Below, one piece after another: positions 1-7,202 of a stretch of 64,000 nucleotides of DNA; position 1 is the stretch's first letter, and each line of letters begins with the position of its first letter. Below the pieces are notes generated by a model. The model had not been told where the DNA came from and made no database searches. It saw only the letters and a list, made by a program, of their open reading frames with translations. The position numbers and the translations under genes were made by a program. Location of the stretch: positions 4,388,001 to 4,452,000 of the forward strand of contig NZ_JAPEPC010000001.1 of assembly GCF_026340465.1 (NCBI RefSeq), in the 5' to 3' direction. Source of the DNA: Streptomyces sp. NBC_01306. GTDB taxonomy: Bacteria; Actinomycetota; Actinomycetes; Streptomycetales; Streptomycetaceae.

Positions 1-20
1 CTGCTGCCTGTGATGTGTGA

Positions 21-404
21 GGTGACGCCCCTTGTTCTGCCCGCCGTTACCCCTGCCCCGTTGCCCTTGCCCCTGCTGTCATTGCGCTGAAGTGCAACCT
101 CTGCTGCGACCGCACCGCGTACGGTCTCGCCCCCATGCGCGCCACGGTCTGCCCGACCGGGGCGCTGTTCTACGGAACGCTGGAGGAGCTCCAGGCGGAG
201 CGCCCCGGCGTCCAGCTCGCCGATTCCTTCGCGTTCGGCGATGTCGTGGTCAAGACCGGCGTCGCGATGGTGGTCCCCGCCGAGAAGGTCCAGTGGCCGG
301 TGCCCGGCGGGCTTCCGGTTGTCGAGGTCAATGGAGTCGATGTGAGAGAGACACCGGGTGTCGGTGGCCCCGGTGGTGCGGGGAGCGGGGGCGGCGGGCG
401 ATGA
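21..404 (+). pseudogene. [4Fe-4S] ferredoxin-type subunit, C-terminal remnant
   Basis: The frame ending at the TGA at 402-404 encodes a tail like that of multi-cluster [4Fe-4S] electron-transfer subunits (HybA/DmsB type), with the pieces KCNLCCDR and TVCPTGALFYG. Upstream the frame meets TGA at 18-20. The sequence between 21 and 86 does not look like the cysteine-rich domain expected there, and the frame holds no good start before ATG 135. The third cysteine of the CxxC...CxxxCP motif appears to be Arg (MRATVCP, codon CGC where TGC is expected). I therefore read it as a broken gene; the missing part could lie left of the window. The stop overlaps the ATG of the Rieske gene, which suggests the two once formed one electron-transfer unit. 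The identification rests on motifs only. Confidence 0.55.
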
Positions 405-1128
405 GCGTTACCCAGCAGCCGCCCGGCCAGCAGCCACCGGGCCGGCAGCCACCGGGTCAGCAGCCCCCAGGTCAGCAACCGCCCGGCCAGTCGTCGCCGG
501 GTGGCGACTCGATGGACAACGGCGGGGCCCGTGAGGCGCTGCACGACCGGATCAGCGCGGACTCGCTCACCACGCGCCGCGACTATCTGCGGATCGTCAC
601 CACCGTCTCCGGGGGCCTCGCCGTCGGCGGCCTCGGTGTCGCCGGGGGAGTGCTGAAGCGGCACGGCGACAGCGAGACCGCCCCCACCCCCAGGAAGGTC
701 ACCGACCGGTTGCTGCCCGGTGAGTCCGTTGCCTTCCGCTTCCCGGCGACGAGGACCGTGCCGTGGCCGTACGTCTCGCGGACGGCACCCTCGCCGGCTA
801 CTCCGCCGTCTGCACACACCTCGCCTGCGCCGTTCTGTGGCGCTTGGACCGCGGTGCCGAGGGGGAGCTCTACTGCCCCTGCCACGAGGGTGCCTTCGAC
901 GCCCGGACCGGTGAGGTCACCGCCGGTCCGCCCCCTCGGGGACTGCCCCTGGTGCTCCTCGTGGAGAGAGATGACGGCAGTGTCTGGGCTCTTGCCACCG
1001 CCCGCTCCGGTGAGGACATCAAGCACGCGGTGTGCCGGCAGTTCAAGGACTCGGAGCCGGAGTCGACCGCGCGGATCGGCTGTCCCGGTGCGACGGGGGC
1101 GACACGCGAGAGAGGGGAGCAGACATGA
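401..1128 (+). pseudogene. Rieske [2Fe-2S] protein, frameshifted
   Basis: The gene starts at ATG 401, overlapping the preceding stop (ATGA). The first part encodes a proline/glutamine repeat (six QQPPG-like units), then a twin-arginine-like stretch (TTRRDYLRIV) and a hydrophobic anchor. At about 743-746 the frame breaks: the reading ...ESVAFRFP continues one base out of phase as GDEDRAVAVRLADG. One missing G would restore it. Downstream of the break the Rieske ligands are intact (CTHLAC ... CPCH). The 3' part ends at 1128. Either this is a real single-base deletion or a base-calling error in a G/C run. With the neighbouring ferredoxin also damaged, real decay is more likely. An intact product would be a membrane-anchored, Tat-exported iron-sulfur protein. 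Confidence 0.7.
413..502 (+). repeat. 15-bp tandem repeat, six units (QQPPG)
   Basis: Six 15-bp units, the last degenerate, sit directly after the start of the Rieske gene. They keep the reading frame and code for a disordered Pro/Gln/Gly N-terminus. Confidence 0.85.
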
Positions 1129-1592
1129 GCGACCAACCACCGCAGCCCGAACCACCGCAGCCCGAACCACCGCAGCCTGAACCACCGCGCTCCGAACCAC
1201 CGCGCTCCGAACCACCGCGCTCCGAACCACCGCAGCCCGTGCCACCCCGCCCCGAGTACCGGCCGGGCAGTGTTGAGCCCCGTCTCAACCGGCCGCTCGC
1301 CGAACGGTATCCGCAGATCCGCGCCACCAGCGGGTACGGCGACCCGTGGATCCGGCACACCGGCCCCGGCCCCGGCGCGGGGAGCGAACAGGAGTCTGAA
1401 CGCTCCTCCAAGCTGACCGCCCGGCTCGTCCTGGCGATGACGGTCGTGATCGGCCAGCTCTGGGCGCTCACGATCACCGTCAACGAGTGGATGGAGGGAA
1501 ACACCGGCACCGCATGGTGGGGCGCCGGTTTCCTCTGTCTGTCGTTTCTGGTGGTACTCGGGCTCTGGCACCTCGACCCGAAGGACCGGTGA
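1125..1592 (+). CDS. small membrane protein with QPEPP repeat N-terminus
   Basis: The 155-residue product starts at ATG 1125, overlapping the Rieske stop (ATGA), so the three genes are translationally coupled. Residues 4-43 are a Pro/Glu-rich repeat made by 15-bp units. Residues about 97-119 and 129-149 are hydrophobic and form two membrane helices (LVLAMTVVIGQLWAL and WWGAGFLCLSFLVVLGLW). I know no family name for it. Position suggests a membrane anchor or accessory to the adjacent Rieske/ferredoxin module, but nothing catalytic is visible. It is intact while its two neighbours are damaged, so it may serve another role or be the next to decay. Confidence 0.7.
   Translation: MSDQPPQPEPPQPEPPQPEPPRSEPPRSEPPRSEPPQPVPPRPEYRPGSVEPRLNRPLAERYPQIRATSGYGDPWIRHTGPGPGAGSEQESERSSKLTARLVLAMTVVIGQLWALTITVNEWMEGNTGTAWWGAGFLCLSFLVVLGLWHLDPKDR
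1134..1253 (+). repeat. 15-bp tandem repeat, eight units (QPEPP/RSEPP)
   Basis: Eight 15-bp units of the type gaaccaccgcagccc, with a run of three cgctcc variants in the middle, encode the disordered N-terminus of the membrane protein. The internal run of identical variants suggests expansion by slippage. Confidence 0.85.
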
Positions 1593-1670
1593 AGGGCAGG
1601 GCGGGCGACGGGCCACACCTGGCACAGGCCCTGGTGGGGGCAGGCGGAGCCGTACGGCAGCCGGGCGCCG

Positions 1671-1676
1671 TACCCT
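1671..1676 (+). promoter_or_regulatory. -10 hexamer TACCCT, leaderless start at 1683
   Basis: TACCCT fits TANNNT and ends 6 nt before ATG 1683. No Shine-Dalgarno sequence is present, so transcription probably starts at the ATG. Confidence 0.45.
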
Positions 1677-1682
1677 TGCCGT

Positions 1683-1946
1683 ATGAGCACTGCCCCCGCT
1701 TCCGGCCCCGGCCCCCGTGACGACGAGGACCGCGACCCCGCGGCCCCCTCCGGCGCGACGCCACCGGAGCCCGGGCCGAAGCCCACGCCGGTGTCCAAAC
1801 CGGTGTCCAAGCTGGTCTTCGACGATCCGCTCGATCAGCAGTCCCCGGACGACACGGACCACGGCTGGGGCGACCGGCCGTCCGGCGGGAGCAGTGCGTC
1901 GGATCTGGCCCGCTTCCTCGACGAGAAGCCGCCGCACCACATCTGA
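1683..1946 (+). CDS. small conserved acidic protein
   Basis: The 87-residue product has a Pro-rich, low-complexity first half and a better-ordered second half containing SKLVFDDPLDQQSPDD and SASDLARFLDEKPPHHI. It has no membrane helix or signal peptide. I recall short streptomycete proteins with the FDDPLDQQSPDDTD motif beside similar genes, but no function. ATG 1683 has no ribosome-binding site and follows a TANNNT hexamer, pointing to a leaderless mRNA. It faces the CpaB-like gene across about 175 bp that contains four ttcagcac repeats. Confidence 0.65.
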   Translation: MSTAPASGPGPRDDEDRDPAAPSGATPPEPGPKPTPVSKPVSKLVFDDPLDQQSPDDTDHGWGDRPSGGSSASDLARFLDEKPPHHI

Positions 1947-2076
1947 CCCGCCCCTGGGTGCACCGGACGCGGAACGCTCCGCTCCGTCACCTGAGGCGCT
2001 GCACCACCACGAAGCTGTCCAATTACCCCACTCCCGCAGGGGATATGACTGGGCATCCGTGCTGTTCGGCTCACGG

Positions 2077-2129
2077 TTCAGCACAGCCGGCGCAGGCTTC
2101 AGCACTGGATTCAGCACAGCGTTCAGCAC
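2077..2129 (-). repeat. four ttcagcac/gtgctgaa repeats
   Basis: Four copies of ttcagcac lie at 2077, 2098, 2110 and 2122. The last copy contains the stop codon of the minus-strand CpaB-like gene, so the repeat array starts at its 3' end. Confidence 0.6.
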
Positions 2130-2821
2130 AGGGTCACCGCCAGTTTGGACGTGGCTCCGGCGCCTGCCAGCGCGGTCGCCGTCGAGCGGGGCACAGTGAG
2201 CACGACGAGCGCTCCGGCGTCGGGGGAGGCGTCGTCCGAGGCGCCCGCATCCGGCACGTCGGTCACCCGTACCCCCGTCGCGACCACCCGCGCCGCTCGG
2301 GCGCTTCCTGGCGGACCTGACCCCGCCGAGGCGCCGTCGGCTGTGGCATCACCGGCCGAGGCAGAACCGATCGCGATGACATCGACGTGGTCGCCGGGGG
2401 CCAGCAGCCGTACGGTCGCCGCGTCGGCAATCCGTACCGGCGCGGACACCGGAGCCGACACCGGAGCTGCGCGGTCCGAGGCCGCAGAGGCGCCCGGCGC
2501 ACGGGCCCGCCCGTCCGCAGCGTCGGCCCGGGGCTCCGCCCGGACGGCAATAGACGGCCCCCCGCCCCCGACGTCGCGAGGTGCCCAGGCGGCCAGGGCA
2601 GCAGTCACGAGAACCAGTCCCGCCACCACCGTCCGGCGCCATCGACCCAGAGCCCGCCGAATACGGTGCCGTCCCGGGCGCACCCGCAGCGGGGCGAACT
2701 GCGGCACTCCGCGCGGCTCGGGCGCGGATACGACAGGTACGGGCATGGGGATCATGGCAACCACCGCCTGGTCAGAGGAGTCCGTGGCGAACTCCTCCCA
2801 CGATCCGGCGTTCCGCGACAT
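2123..2821 (-). CDS. CpaB/RcpC-like SAF-domain protein
   Basis: The 232-residue protein has a cytoplasmic N-terminus rich in Pro and Arg, one membrane helix (about residues 63-81, TVVAGLVLVTAALAAWA) and a secreted part containing an SAF-like segment (VRLLAPGDHVDVIAIG) followed by an Ala/Gly/Ser-rich linker and a final VVLTVPRSTATALAG strand region. SAF-domain proteins of the CpaB/RcpC type line the outlet of Flp/Tad pili, but no tad genes are nearby, so the pilus role is only a family inference. The 360 bp upstream hold a purine-rich tract and an oppositely oriented leader ORF. Confidence 0.65.
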   Translation of the reverse strand: MSRNAGSWEEFATDSSDQAVVAMIPMPVPVVSAPEPRGVPQFAPLRVRPGRHRIRRALGRWRRTVVAGLVLVTAALAAWAPRDVGGGGPSIAVRAEPRADAADGRARAPGASAASDRAAPVSAPVSAPVRIADAATVRLLAPGDHVDVIAIGSASAGDATADGASAGSGPPGSARAARVVATGVRVTDVPDAGASDDASPDAGALVVLTVPRSTATALAGAGATSKLAVTLC

Positions 2822-3181
2822 CCTGCTGAGAGCTGTGGATTACTCGCGAGTTGTGGACAACCCGCTGCCCCGCTGCCCCGCCGACCCGCTGCCCAGCCGA
2901 CCCGTTGCCCCGCGCTCATACCCCTGGCGGGAAGGGGCGGAAAGGAGCGGGAAAGGGCGGAAAAAAAGGGGTGGGTTGAACCGCGATCGGGCTGCTAGCT
3001 TTCAGTCGACCGCGACACCGGCCCGACGCGACACCGTCCGGACCGATACACCGTCCCGAGGAGGTGAGACCCATGAACGCCGTATCCACGTGGGTGCTCC
3101 CCCTCCCGTCACGGTCAGGCGATTGACGCAGGTGTCGCCGGGAGCGCCACGACAACAAGGCACTCCCGAAAGGCAACACCT
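2822..3181. other. gene-poor stretch with purine-rich tract
   Basis: This divergent intergenic region holds a GGGAAAGGGCGG-type purine-rich tract at about 2928-2970, a TTGAAC hexamer at about 2974, and a very short ORF with a strong ribosome-binding site (3073-3126). I see no other gene in it. Confidence 0.6.
3073..3126 (+). CDS. 17-residue leader ORF upstream of the hydrolase
   Basis: ATG 3073 is preceded by AGGAGGTGA at 3059-3067, a near-perfect anti-Shine-Dalgarno match and the strongest in this window. The frame encodes MNAVSTWVLPLPSRSGD and stops at 3126, 55 bp before the alpha/beta hydrolase start. Its ribosome-binding site is much better than the hydrolase's own. It may be a translated leader peptide that modulates the downstream gene, or a small protein. 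The peptide matches no attenuator leader I know. Confidence 0.4.
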   Translation: MNAVSTWVLPLPSRSGD

Positions 3182-3985
3182 ATGCGATCTCTACAGTTCA
3201 CCGCCGAGTCGTCACGGAACGGCCTGCTCGAACGCGACTTCACCGTCCCCGGAGTCCCCGGAGTCCCCGGCGTGCCCGGAGTCCCCGGAGTCCCCGGAGT
3301 CCTCTGGTCGCCGGCCTCCGCCCCCGCCGAGCCCGCGCCCCTGATCCTGATGGCCCACGGCGGCGGCAACCACAAGAAGCATCCCGCGATGTCCGGCCGC
3401 GCCCAGCGCGTGGTGACCGGCTGCGGCTTCCACGTCGCCGTCATCGACGCGCCCGGTCACGGCGACCGGCCCCGCACGGCGCACGACGAGGAAGAAGTCG
3501 CCGAGCTGTTCCGGGCCAGGGCGGCGGGCGAGCCGGAAGGCCCGATCGTCGTGCGCTACAACGACCACCTGGCTCAGCTCGCCGTGCCCGAGTACCGGGC
3601 GACCCTGGATGCCCTCCAGGAACTCCCGGAGATCGGCGCCGGCGGTCCCGTCGGTTTCTGGGGCATCAACATGGGCACCGCGATCGGCGTACCGCTGGTG
3701 GCGGTCGAACCCAGGATCACAGCCGCGGTATTCGGCCAGCACTGGCCCGATGTCCTTGCCGAGAAGGCGAAGCGGATCACCGTCCCGATCGAGTTCGACC
3801 TGCAGTGGGATGACGAGCACATCTCGCGCGAGGAAGGTCTCGCGCTGTTCGACGCCTTCGCCTCGAAGGAGAAGTCGTTGCACGTGAACTCGGGCAAGCA
3901 CAAGGAGCTGCCCAGGTTCGAGGCAGACAGCGCGGTCCGGTTCTTCGCCCGGCACCTCGGCGGCGCAGTCACCGCACCGGCCTGA
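3182..3985 (+). CDS. alpha/beta hydrolase fold protein, nucleophile Ser replaced by Asn
   Basis: The 267-residue protein looks like a dienelactone-hydrolase-type alpha/beta hydrolase: MAHGGG oxyanion-type loop near residues 57-62, GHGDRP after strand 4, and a GxSxG position reading G-I-N-M-G at 161-165. Asn163 (AAC) takes the place of the catalytic serine that relatives in this family carry (typically GLSMG). Residues 22-39 are six VPG units coded by a 9-bp tandem repeat inserted between the N-terminal strand and the core. A canonical esterase activity is therefore unlikely unless another residue acts as nucleophile. It is convergent with the methylthioadenosine phosphorylase gene, separated by a hairpin and a 27-bp duplicated block. 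Confidence 0.75.
   Translation: MRSLQFTAESSRNGLLERDFTVPGVPGVPGVPGVPGVPGVLWSPASAPAEPAPLILMAHGGGNHKKHPAMSGRAQRVVTGCGFHVAVIDAPGHGDRPRTAHDEEEVAELFRARAAGEPEGPIVVRYNDHLAQLAVPEYRATLDALQELPEIGAGGPVGFWGINMGTAIGVPLVAVEPRITAAVFGQHWPDVLAEKAKRITVPIEFDLQWDDEHISREEGLALFDAFASKEKSLHVNSGKHKELPRFEADSAVRFFARHLGGAVTAPA
3245..3298 (+). repeat. 9-bp tandem repeat, six units (VPG)
   Basis: Six units of gtccccgga or close variants encode (VPG)6 inside the hydrolase. The pattern resembles an elastin-like linker and keeps the frame. Confidence 0.85.
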
Positions 3986-4035
3986 TCCGAGCGGTTGCGG
4001 GCGCCGGGCCGGCCGGCCCGGCGCCGCGCAGCCTC

Positions 4036-4061
4036 GGCGGGCATCTCCTCGGATGCCCGCC
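4036..4061. terminator. hairpin between convergent genes
   Basis: GGCGGGCAT at 4036-4044 pairs with ATGCCCGCC at 4053-4061, a 9-bp perfect stem with an 8-nt loop, between the 3' ends of the hydrolase and the phosphorylase gene. Confidence 0.6.
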
Positions 4062-4103
4062 GTCCTCACCACTCAGCTCGGATGCCCGCCGTCCTCACCA
4101 CTC
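4048..4103. repeat. 27-bp direct repeat, period 29
   Basis: A 27-bp block beginning ctcggatgcccgccg occurs at 4048-4074 and again at 4077-4103. The first copy overlaps the descending arm of the terminator hairpin, so the duplication copied half of it. Confidence 0.8.
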
Positions 4104-4147
4104 GGCGCCCACGGCTCAGGGCCTTCCCCCTCAGCCGGCCCCACCCT

Positions 4148-5032
4148 TCAGGGCAGCGTGATCCCCGGGTCGACCCCGTCCAGCGCACGCGCACAGTGGC
4201 ACGCCTTCGACTGCTCCGCAGGCAGCCCGGCCACCGCGTCGAAGAGCACCGTGCGCAGCCGGTCCACATTGGCGGCGAAGACCCTCAGCACCTCGTCGTG
4301 GGAGACGCCCTCCCCTGCCTCGGCCCCCGCGTCCAGGTCCGTGACCAGCGTCATCGACGTGTAGCAGAGCCCCAGTTCACGGGCGAGGACCGCCTCGGGG
4401 TGCCCGGTCATGCCCACCACGGACCAGCCCATCGCCGCATGCCAGCGCGACTCGGCCCTGGTCGAGAACCGCGGCCCCTCGATGATGACCAGAGTCCCGC
4501 CGTCCACCGGCTCCCACTCCTGCCCGCGCGCCGCCGCGAGGGCGGCCTTGCGGCCGGCGGAGCAGTACGGGTCGGCCAGCGACACGTGCACCACGTTCGG
4601 GATGCTGCCGTCCGGCAGCGCCTGACCGTCGTAGTACGTCTGCGTGCGTGCCTTCGTACGGTCCACCATCTGGTCCGGTACGAGCAGCGTCCCCGGCCCG
4701 TACTCCGGCCGCAGCCCGCCCACTGCGCACGGGCCGAGCACCTGCCGTACGCCCACGGACCGCAACGCCCAGAGATTCGCCCGGTAGTTGATGAGGTGCG
4801 GGGGCAGATGGTGGCCGCGCCCGTGCCGGGGGAGGAACGCCACCCGGCGCCCGGCGATCTCACCGAGGAAGAGGGAGTCGCTCGGCTTCCCGTACGGGGT
4901 GTCCACCGCGACCTCGGTCACGTCCTCCAGGAAGGAGTAGAAGCCGGAGCCGCCGATGACCCCGATGTCCGCCGTGGGGGCCGCGGTGTCTCCCGCGGTT
5001 GCCTGGTCTGCCGAGTTCGCCACATTCACCAT
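4148..5032 (-). CDS. mtnP: S-methyl-5'-thioadenosine phosphorylase
   Basis: The enzyme cleaves methylthioadenosine (a by-product of polyamine synthesis) to adenine and methylthioribose-1-phosphate. The 294-residue reading from ATG 5032 has the purine-nucleoside-phosphorylase family features: GGSGFY at 27-32, RHGRGHHLPPHLINYRAN, the central IIEGPRFSTRAESR, and MTGHPEAVLARELGLCY near the end. The open frame extends further upstream, but that part overlaps the fmdB region and looks like a shadow; ATG 5032 gives the family's normal length. It lies 98 bp downstream of fmdB on the same strand and may be cotranscribed with it. Confidence 0.88.
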   Translation of the reverse strand: MVNVANSADQATAGDTAAPTADIGVIGGSGFYSFLEDVTEVAVDTPYGKPSDSLFLGEIAGRRVAFLPRHGRGHHLPPHLINYRANLWALRSVGVRQVLGPCAVGGLRPEYGPGTLLVPDQMVDRTKARTQTYYDGQALPDGSIPNVVHVSLADPYCSAGRKAALAAARGQEWEPVDGGTLVIIEGPRFSTRAESRWHAAMGWSVVGMTGHPEAVLARELGLCYTSMTLVTDLDAGAEAGEGVSHDEVLRVFAANVDRLRTVLFDAVAGLPAEQSKACHCARALDGVDPGITLP

Positions 5033-5130
5033 GCCGGTCACACTATCCGGGGTTCCGGACGGGCCCCGGCCACTCCGGACATGCCGGAAACCCCACCGTC
5101 GGACGACGGCAGGGTTCCGGGGAACCGGTA

Positions 5131-5511
5131 TCAGGCGGCGGAGCTGCCGCTGGAGGAGCTGCTCGACGAGGACGCCGACGATGCCGAGCCGCCGGACTTC
5201 GAGGCACCGGCCTTCGCGTCGGAGCCCGAGGAGCCGGACGAGCTCGAAGAGCCGGACGAACCCGAAGACGAGTCCGACGAGGACGACGACGAACCGGCGG
5301 GCTTGGAAGACGCCGCCGTGCTGCTCGACGAGGAGCCGCGGCTGTCGTTCCGGTAGAAACCCGAACCCTTGAAGACAATGCCGACCGCCGAGAACACCTT
5401 CTTCAGGCGTCCATCGCAGCTCGGGCATACGGTCAGGGCGTCATCGGTGAACTTCTGCACCGCCTCAAGGCCCTGGCTGCATTCGGTGCACTGGTACTGA
5501 TAGGTCGGCAC
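5131..5511 (-). CDS. FmdB-family zinc ribbon protein with Ser-rich tail
   Basis: The 126-residue protein starts at GTG 5511 behind a strong ribosome-binding site (aggaggagcaa). Residues 1-55 form the FmdB zinc ribbon: MPTYQYQCTEC with CxxC, and CPSCDG as the second CxxC. The rest, about 65 residues, is a Ser/Gly/Ala tail with more than half serine, much longer than the ribbon needs. FmdB-type proteins are named after a regulatory gene of Methylophilus amidase; their role is not settled. A CIRCE-like inverted repeat lies directly upstream of the ribosome-binding site, which implies heat-shock control by HrcA. Confidence 0.85.
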   Translation of the reverse strand: MPTYQYQCTECSQGLEAVQKFTDDALTVCPSCDGRLKKVFSAVGIVFKGSGFYRNDSRGSSSSSTAASSKPAGSSSSSSDSSSGSSGSSSSSGSSGSDAKAGASKSGGSASSASSSSSSSSGSSAA

Positions 5512-5520
5512 TTGCTCCTC

Positions 5521-5547
5521 CTGGCACTCTCACTCAGTGAGTGCTAA
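5521..5547 (-). promoter_or_regulatory. CIRCE-like HrcA operator upstream of fmdB
   Basis: Plus strand: CTGGCACTC, a 9-nt spacer, GAGTGCTAA. The CIRCE consensus is TTAGCACTC-N9-GAGTGCTAA. One arm matches 9 of 9, the other 7 of 9, and the spacer length is exact. It abuts the fmdB ribosome-binding site, the usual place for CIRCE in a 5' leader. On the minus strand TATAGA lies about 10 bp upstream of it as a possible -10 element. Confidence 0.7.
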
Positions 5548-5577
5548 CGACGTTCTATAGTGACGTATTCCGCTGGA

Positions 5578-6957
5578 TCAGTCCACTGAGACCGGCACTC
5601 GGTGACCCATCCCACGCCCTGCGCCACGCTTGATGCCACGGCCGGCGCCCCGCGCGGTGTCGTATTCCGGGCCCGCTTCCGAGCCCTGTTCCGTGCCCTG
5701 CTCGGTGTCCTTCTCCGTGCCCTGTTCCGTGCCAGGTCCCGCGTCGCGGGGCGTCAGCCGCGACCGCAGCGCCAGCAGGGTGAGCAGTGCCAGTACGGTC
5801 CCGCCCATCGGCACCAGGAATCCGGCGCTGGAGCTGAACGAGTCGGTCAGCTCGCCCGCCACCGATACGGCCGCGGCCTGCCCCAGTGCCACCGAACCGG
5901 TCAGCCAGGTGAAGGCCTCGGTGCGCGCCGAAGCCGGCACCAGGGTGTCCACCAGGGTGTATCCGCTGATCAGCGCGGGTGCGATGCAGAGTCCGACCAG
6001 CAGTCCGAGTCCCGCTATGAGCGGCACCGTGTGCATCGCCCAGAGCCCGGACGCGGTGACGGCCAGCGCGGTGTACGCGACCAGCAGCCGGGACTTCGGC
6101 GCGATCTTCCAGGCGATGGCCCCGCAGACGATGCCCGCGAGCATGTTGCCGGCGGCGAAGACCCCGTACAGCACGCCGTTCACACCGGGCCGGCCGATCT
6201 CCTCGGCGAACGCGGTCAGTGAGACCTGCATACCGCCGAACACCGCGCCGATCCCGAGGAACGCCACGGCGAGCACCCGTACGCCCGGCACCGACAGTGC
6301 GGAGATGTGCCGCTCGGAGGTGTGGCTGTTGTCACGTACGCGGACGGACGGCTGGGTCCGGCGCTGCGCCGCGAAGACGAGGCCGCCGATCAGGGTCAGC
6401 GCGGCCTCGGTGATCAGCCCGGCCGCCGGGTGGATCCCGGTGCACAGTGCGGTCGTCAGCACCGGGCCGATGACGAAGGTGAACTCGTCCGTCACCGATT
6501 CGAAGGCGGCGGCCGTCGACATGAGGGGCGAGCCCTCCAGTTTCGCGGCCCAGCGGGCCCGGACCATCGGGCCGACCTGCGGCACCGACGCACCGGTCGG
6601 CACAGCGGCGATGAACAGCGCCCACAGCGGCGCGCCCGCCATCGCGAGCACCGTCAGGGTGATCACTGAAGCGGCGTGCACGAGGACACCGGGGAACAGC
6701 ACGGCGCGCTGTCCGAGCCGGTCGGCGAGCTTGCCGCTCTGCGGCGCGAACAGCGCCATGGAGACACCCGTCACAGCGGCGACGATGCCTGCGTTTCCGT
6801 ACGAGCCCGTCGTGTGCTGCACCAGCAGCACGATGCCGATGGTCAGCATCGCGAAGGGCTGCCGCGCGGCGAAACCGGGCAGCAGGAACGTCCATGCGCC
6901 AGGTGTGCGCAACAACTGCCCGTACCCCGGACGGGTCTCGGAGACCGCGGACACCAC
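5578..6957 (-). CDS. MFS transporter
   Basis: The 459-residue protein has 12 hydrophobic segments and a central cytoplasmic loop (about 200-215), like drug/metabolite exporters of the major facilitator superfamily. The A-motif region reads GKLADRLGQRAVLFPG after helix 2. Its C-terminus after the last helix is a low-complexity tail of TEQG/TEKD units followed by Arg/Gly-rich residues, coded by 12-bp repeats. The substrate cannot be read from sequence. The gene ends just upstream of the fmdB promoter region, on the same strand. Confidence 0.8.
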   Translation of the reverse strand: MVSAVSETRPGYGQLLRTPGAWTFLLPGFAARQPFAMLTIGIVLLVQHTTGSYGNAGIVAAVTGVSMALFAPQSGKLADRLGQRAVLFPGVLVHAASVITLTVLAMAGAPLWALFIAAVPTGASVPQVGPMVRARWAAKLEGSPLMSTAAAFESVTDEFTFVIGPVLTTALCTGIHPAAGLITEAALTLIGGLVFAAQRRTQPSVRVRDNSHTSERHISALSVPGVRVLAVAFLGIGAVFGGMQVSLTAFAEEIGRPGVNGVLYGVFAAGNMLAGIVCGAIAWKIAPKSRLLVAYTALAVTASGLWAMHTVPLIAGLGLLVGLCIAPALISGYTLVDTLVPASARTEAFTWLTGSVALGQAAAVSVAGELTDSFSSSAGFLVPMGGTVLALLTLLALRSRLTPRDAGPGTEQGTEKDTEQGTEQGSEAGPEYDTARGAGRGIKRGAGRGMGHRVPVSVD

Positions 6958-7202
6958 GGCCTAGCCTTTCTGCCGCCTGGTAGCACTCCCCTTGGTGTAC
7001 AGGCATACGAAGGCATGCGTACGGGAGCTGCCGAGAGCTGTCCTCTTGCGCGGAACTGCGGTAGGCCGGGCCGTTTCGTCGTGCGGAACTCCTGCGCGGA
7101 TACCGCGCACGCACCGCGACGGGGGGTGCCTCGACCGCCATACGGTCGCGCCAGCTCTGCATCAGGCAGAGTTGGTCGATCAGGTCAATCAAGTCAATCG
7201 GG

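Noticed and set aside
3212..4072. 286-residue frame antisense to the hydrolase
   Set aside because: The repeat at 3245-3298 gives a GDSGDSG pattern on this strand that looks like a motif but simply mirrors the VPG repeat.
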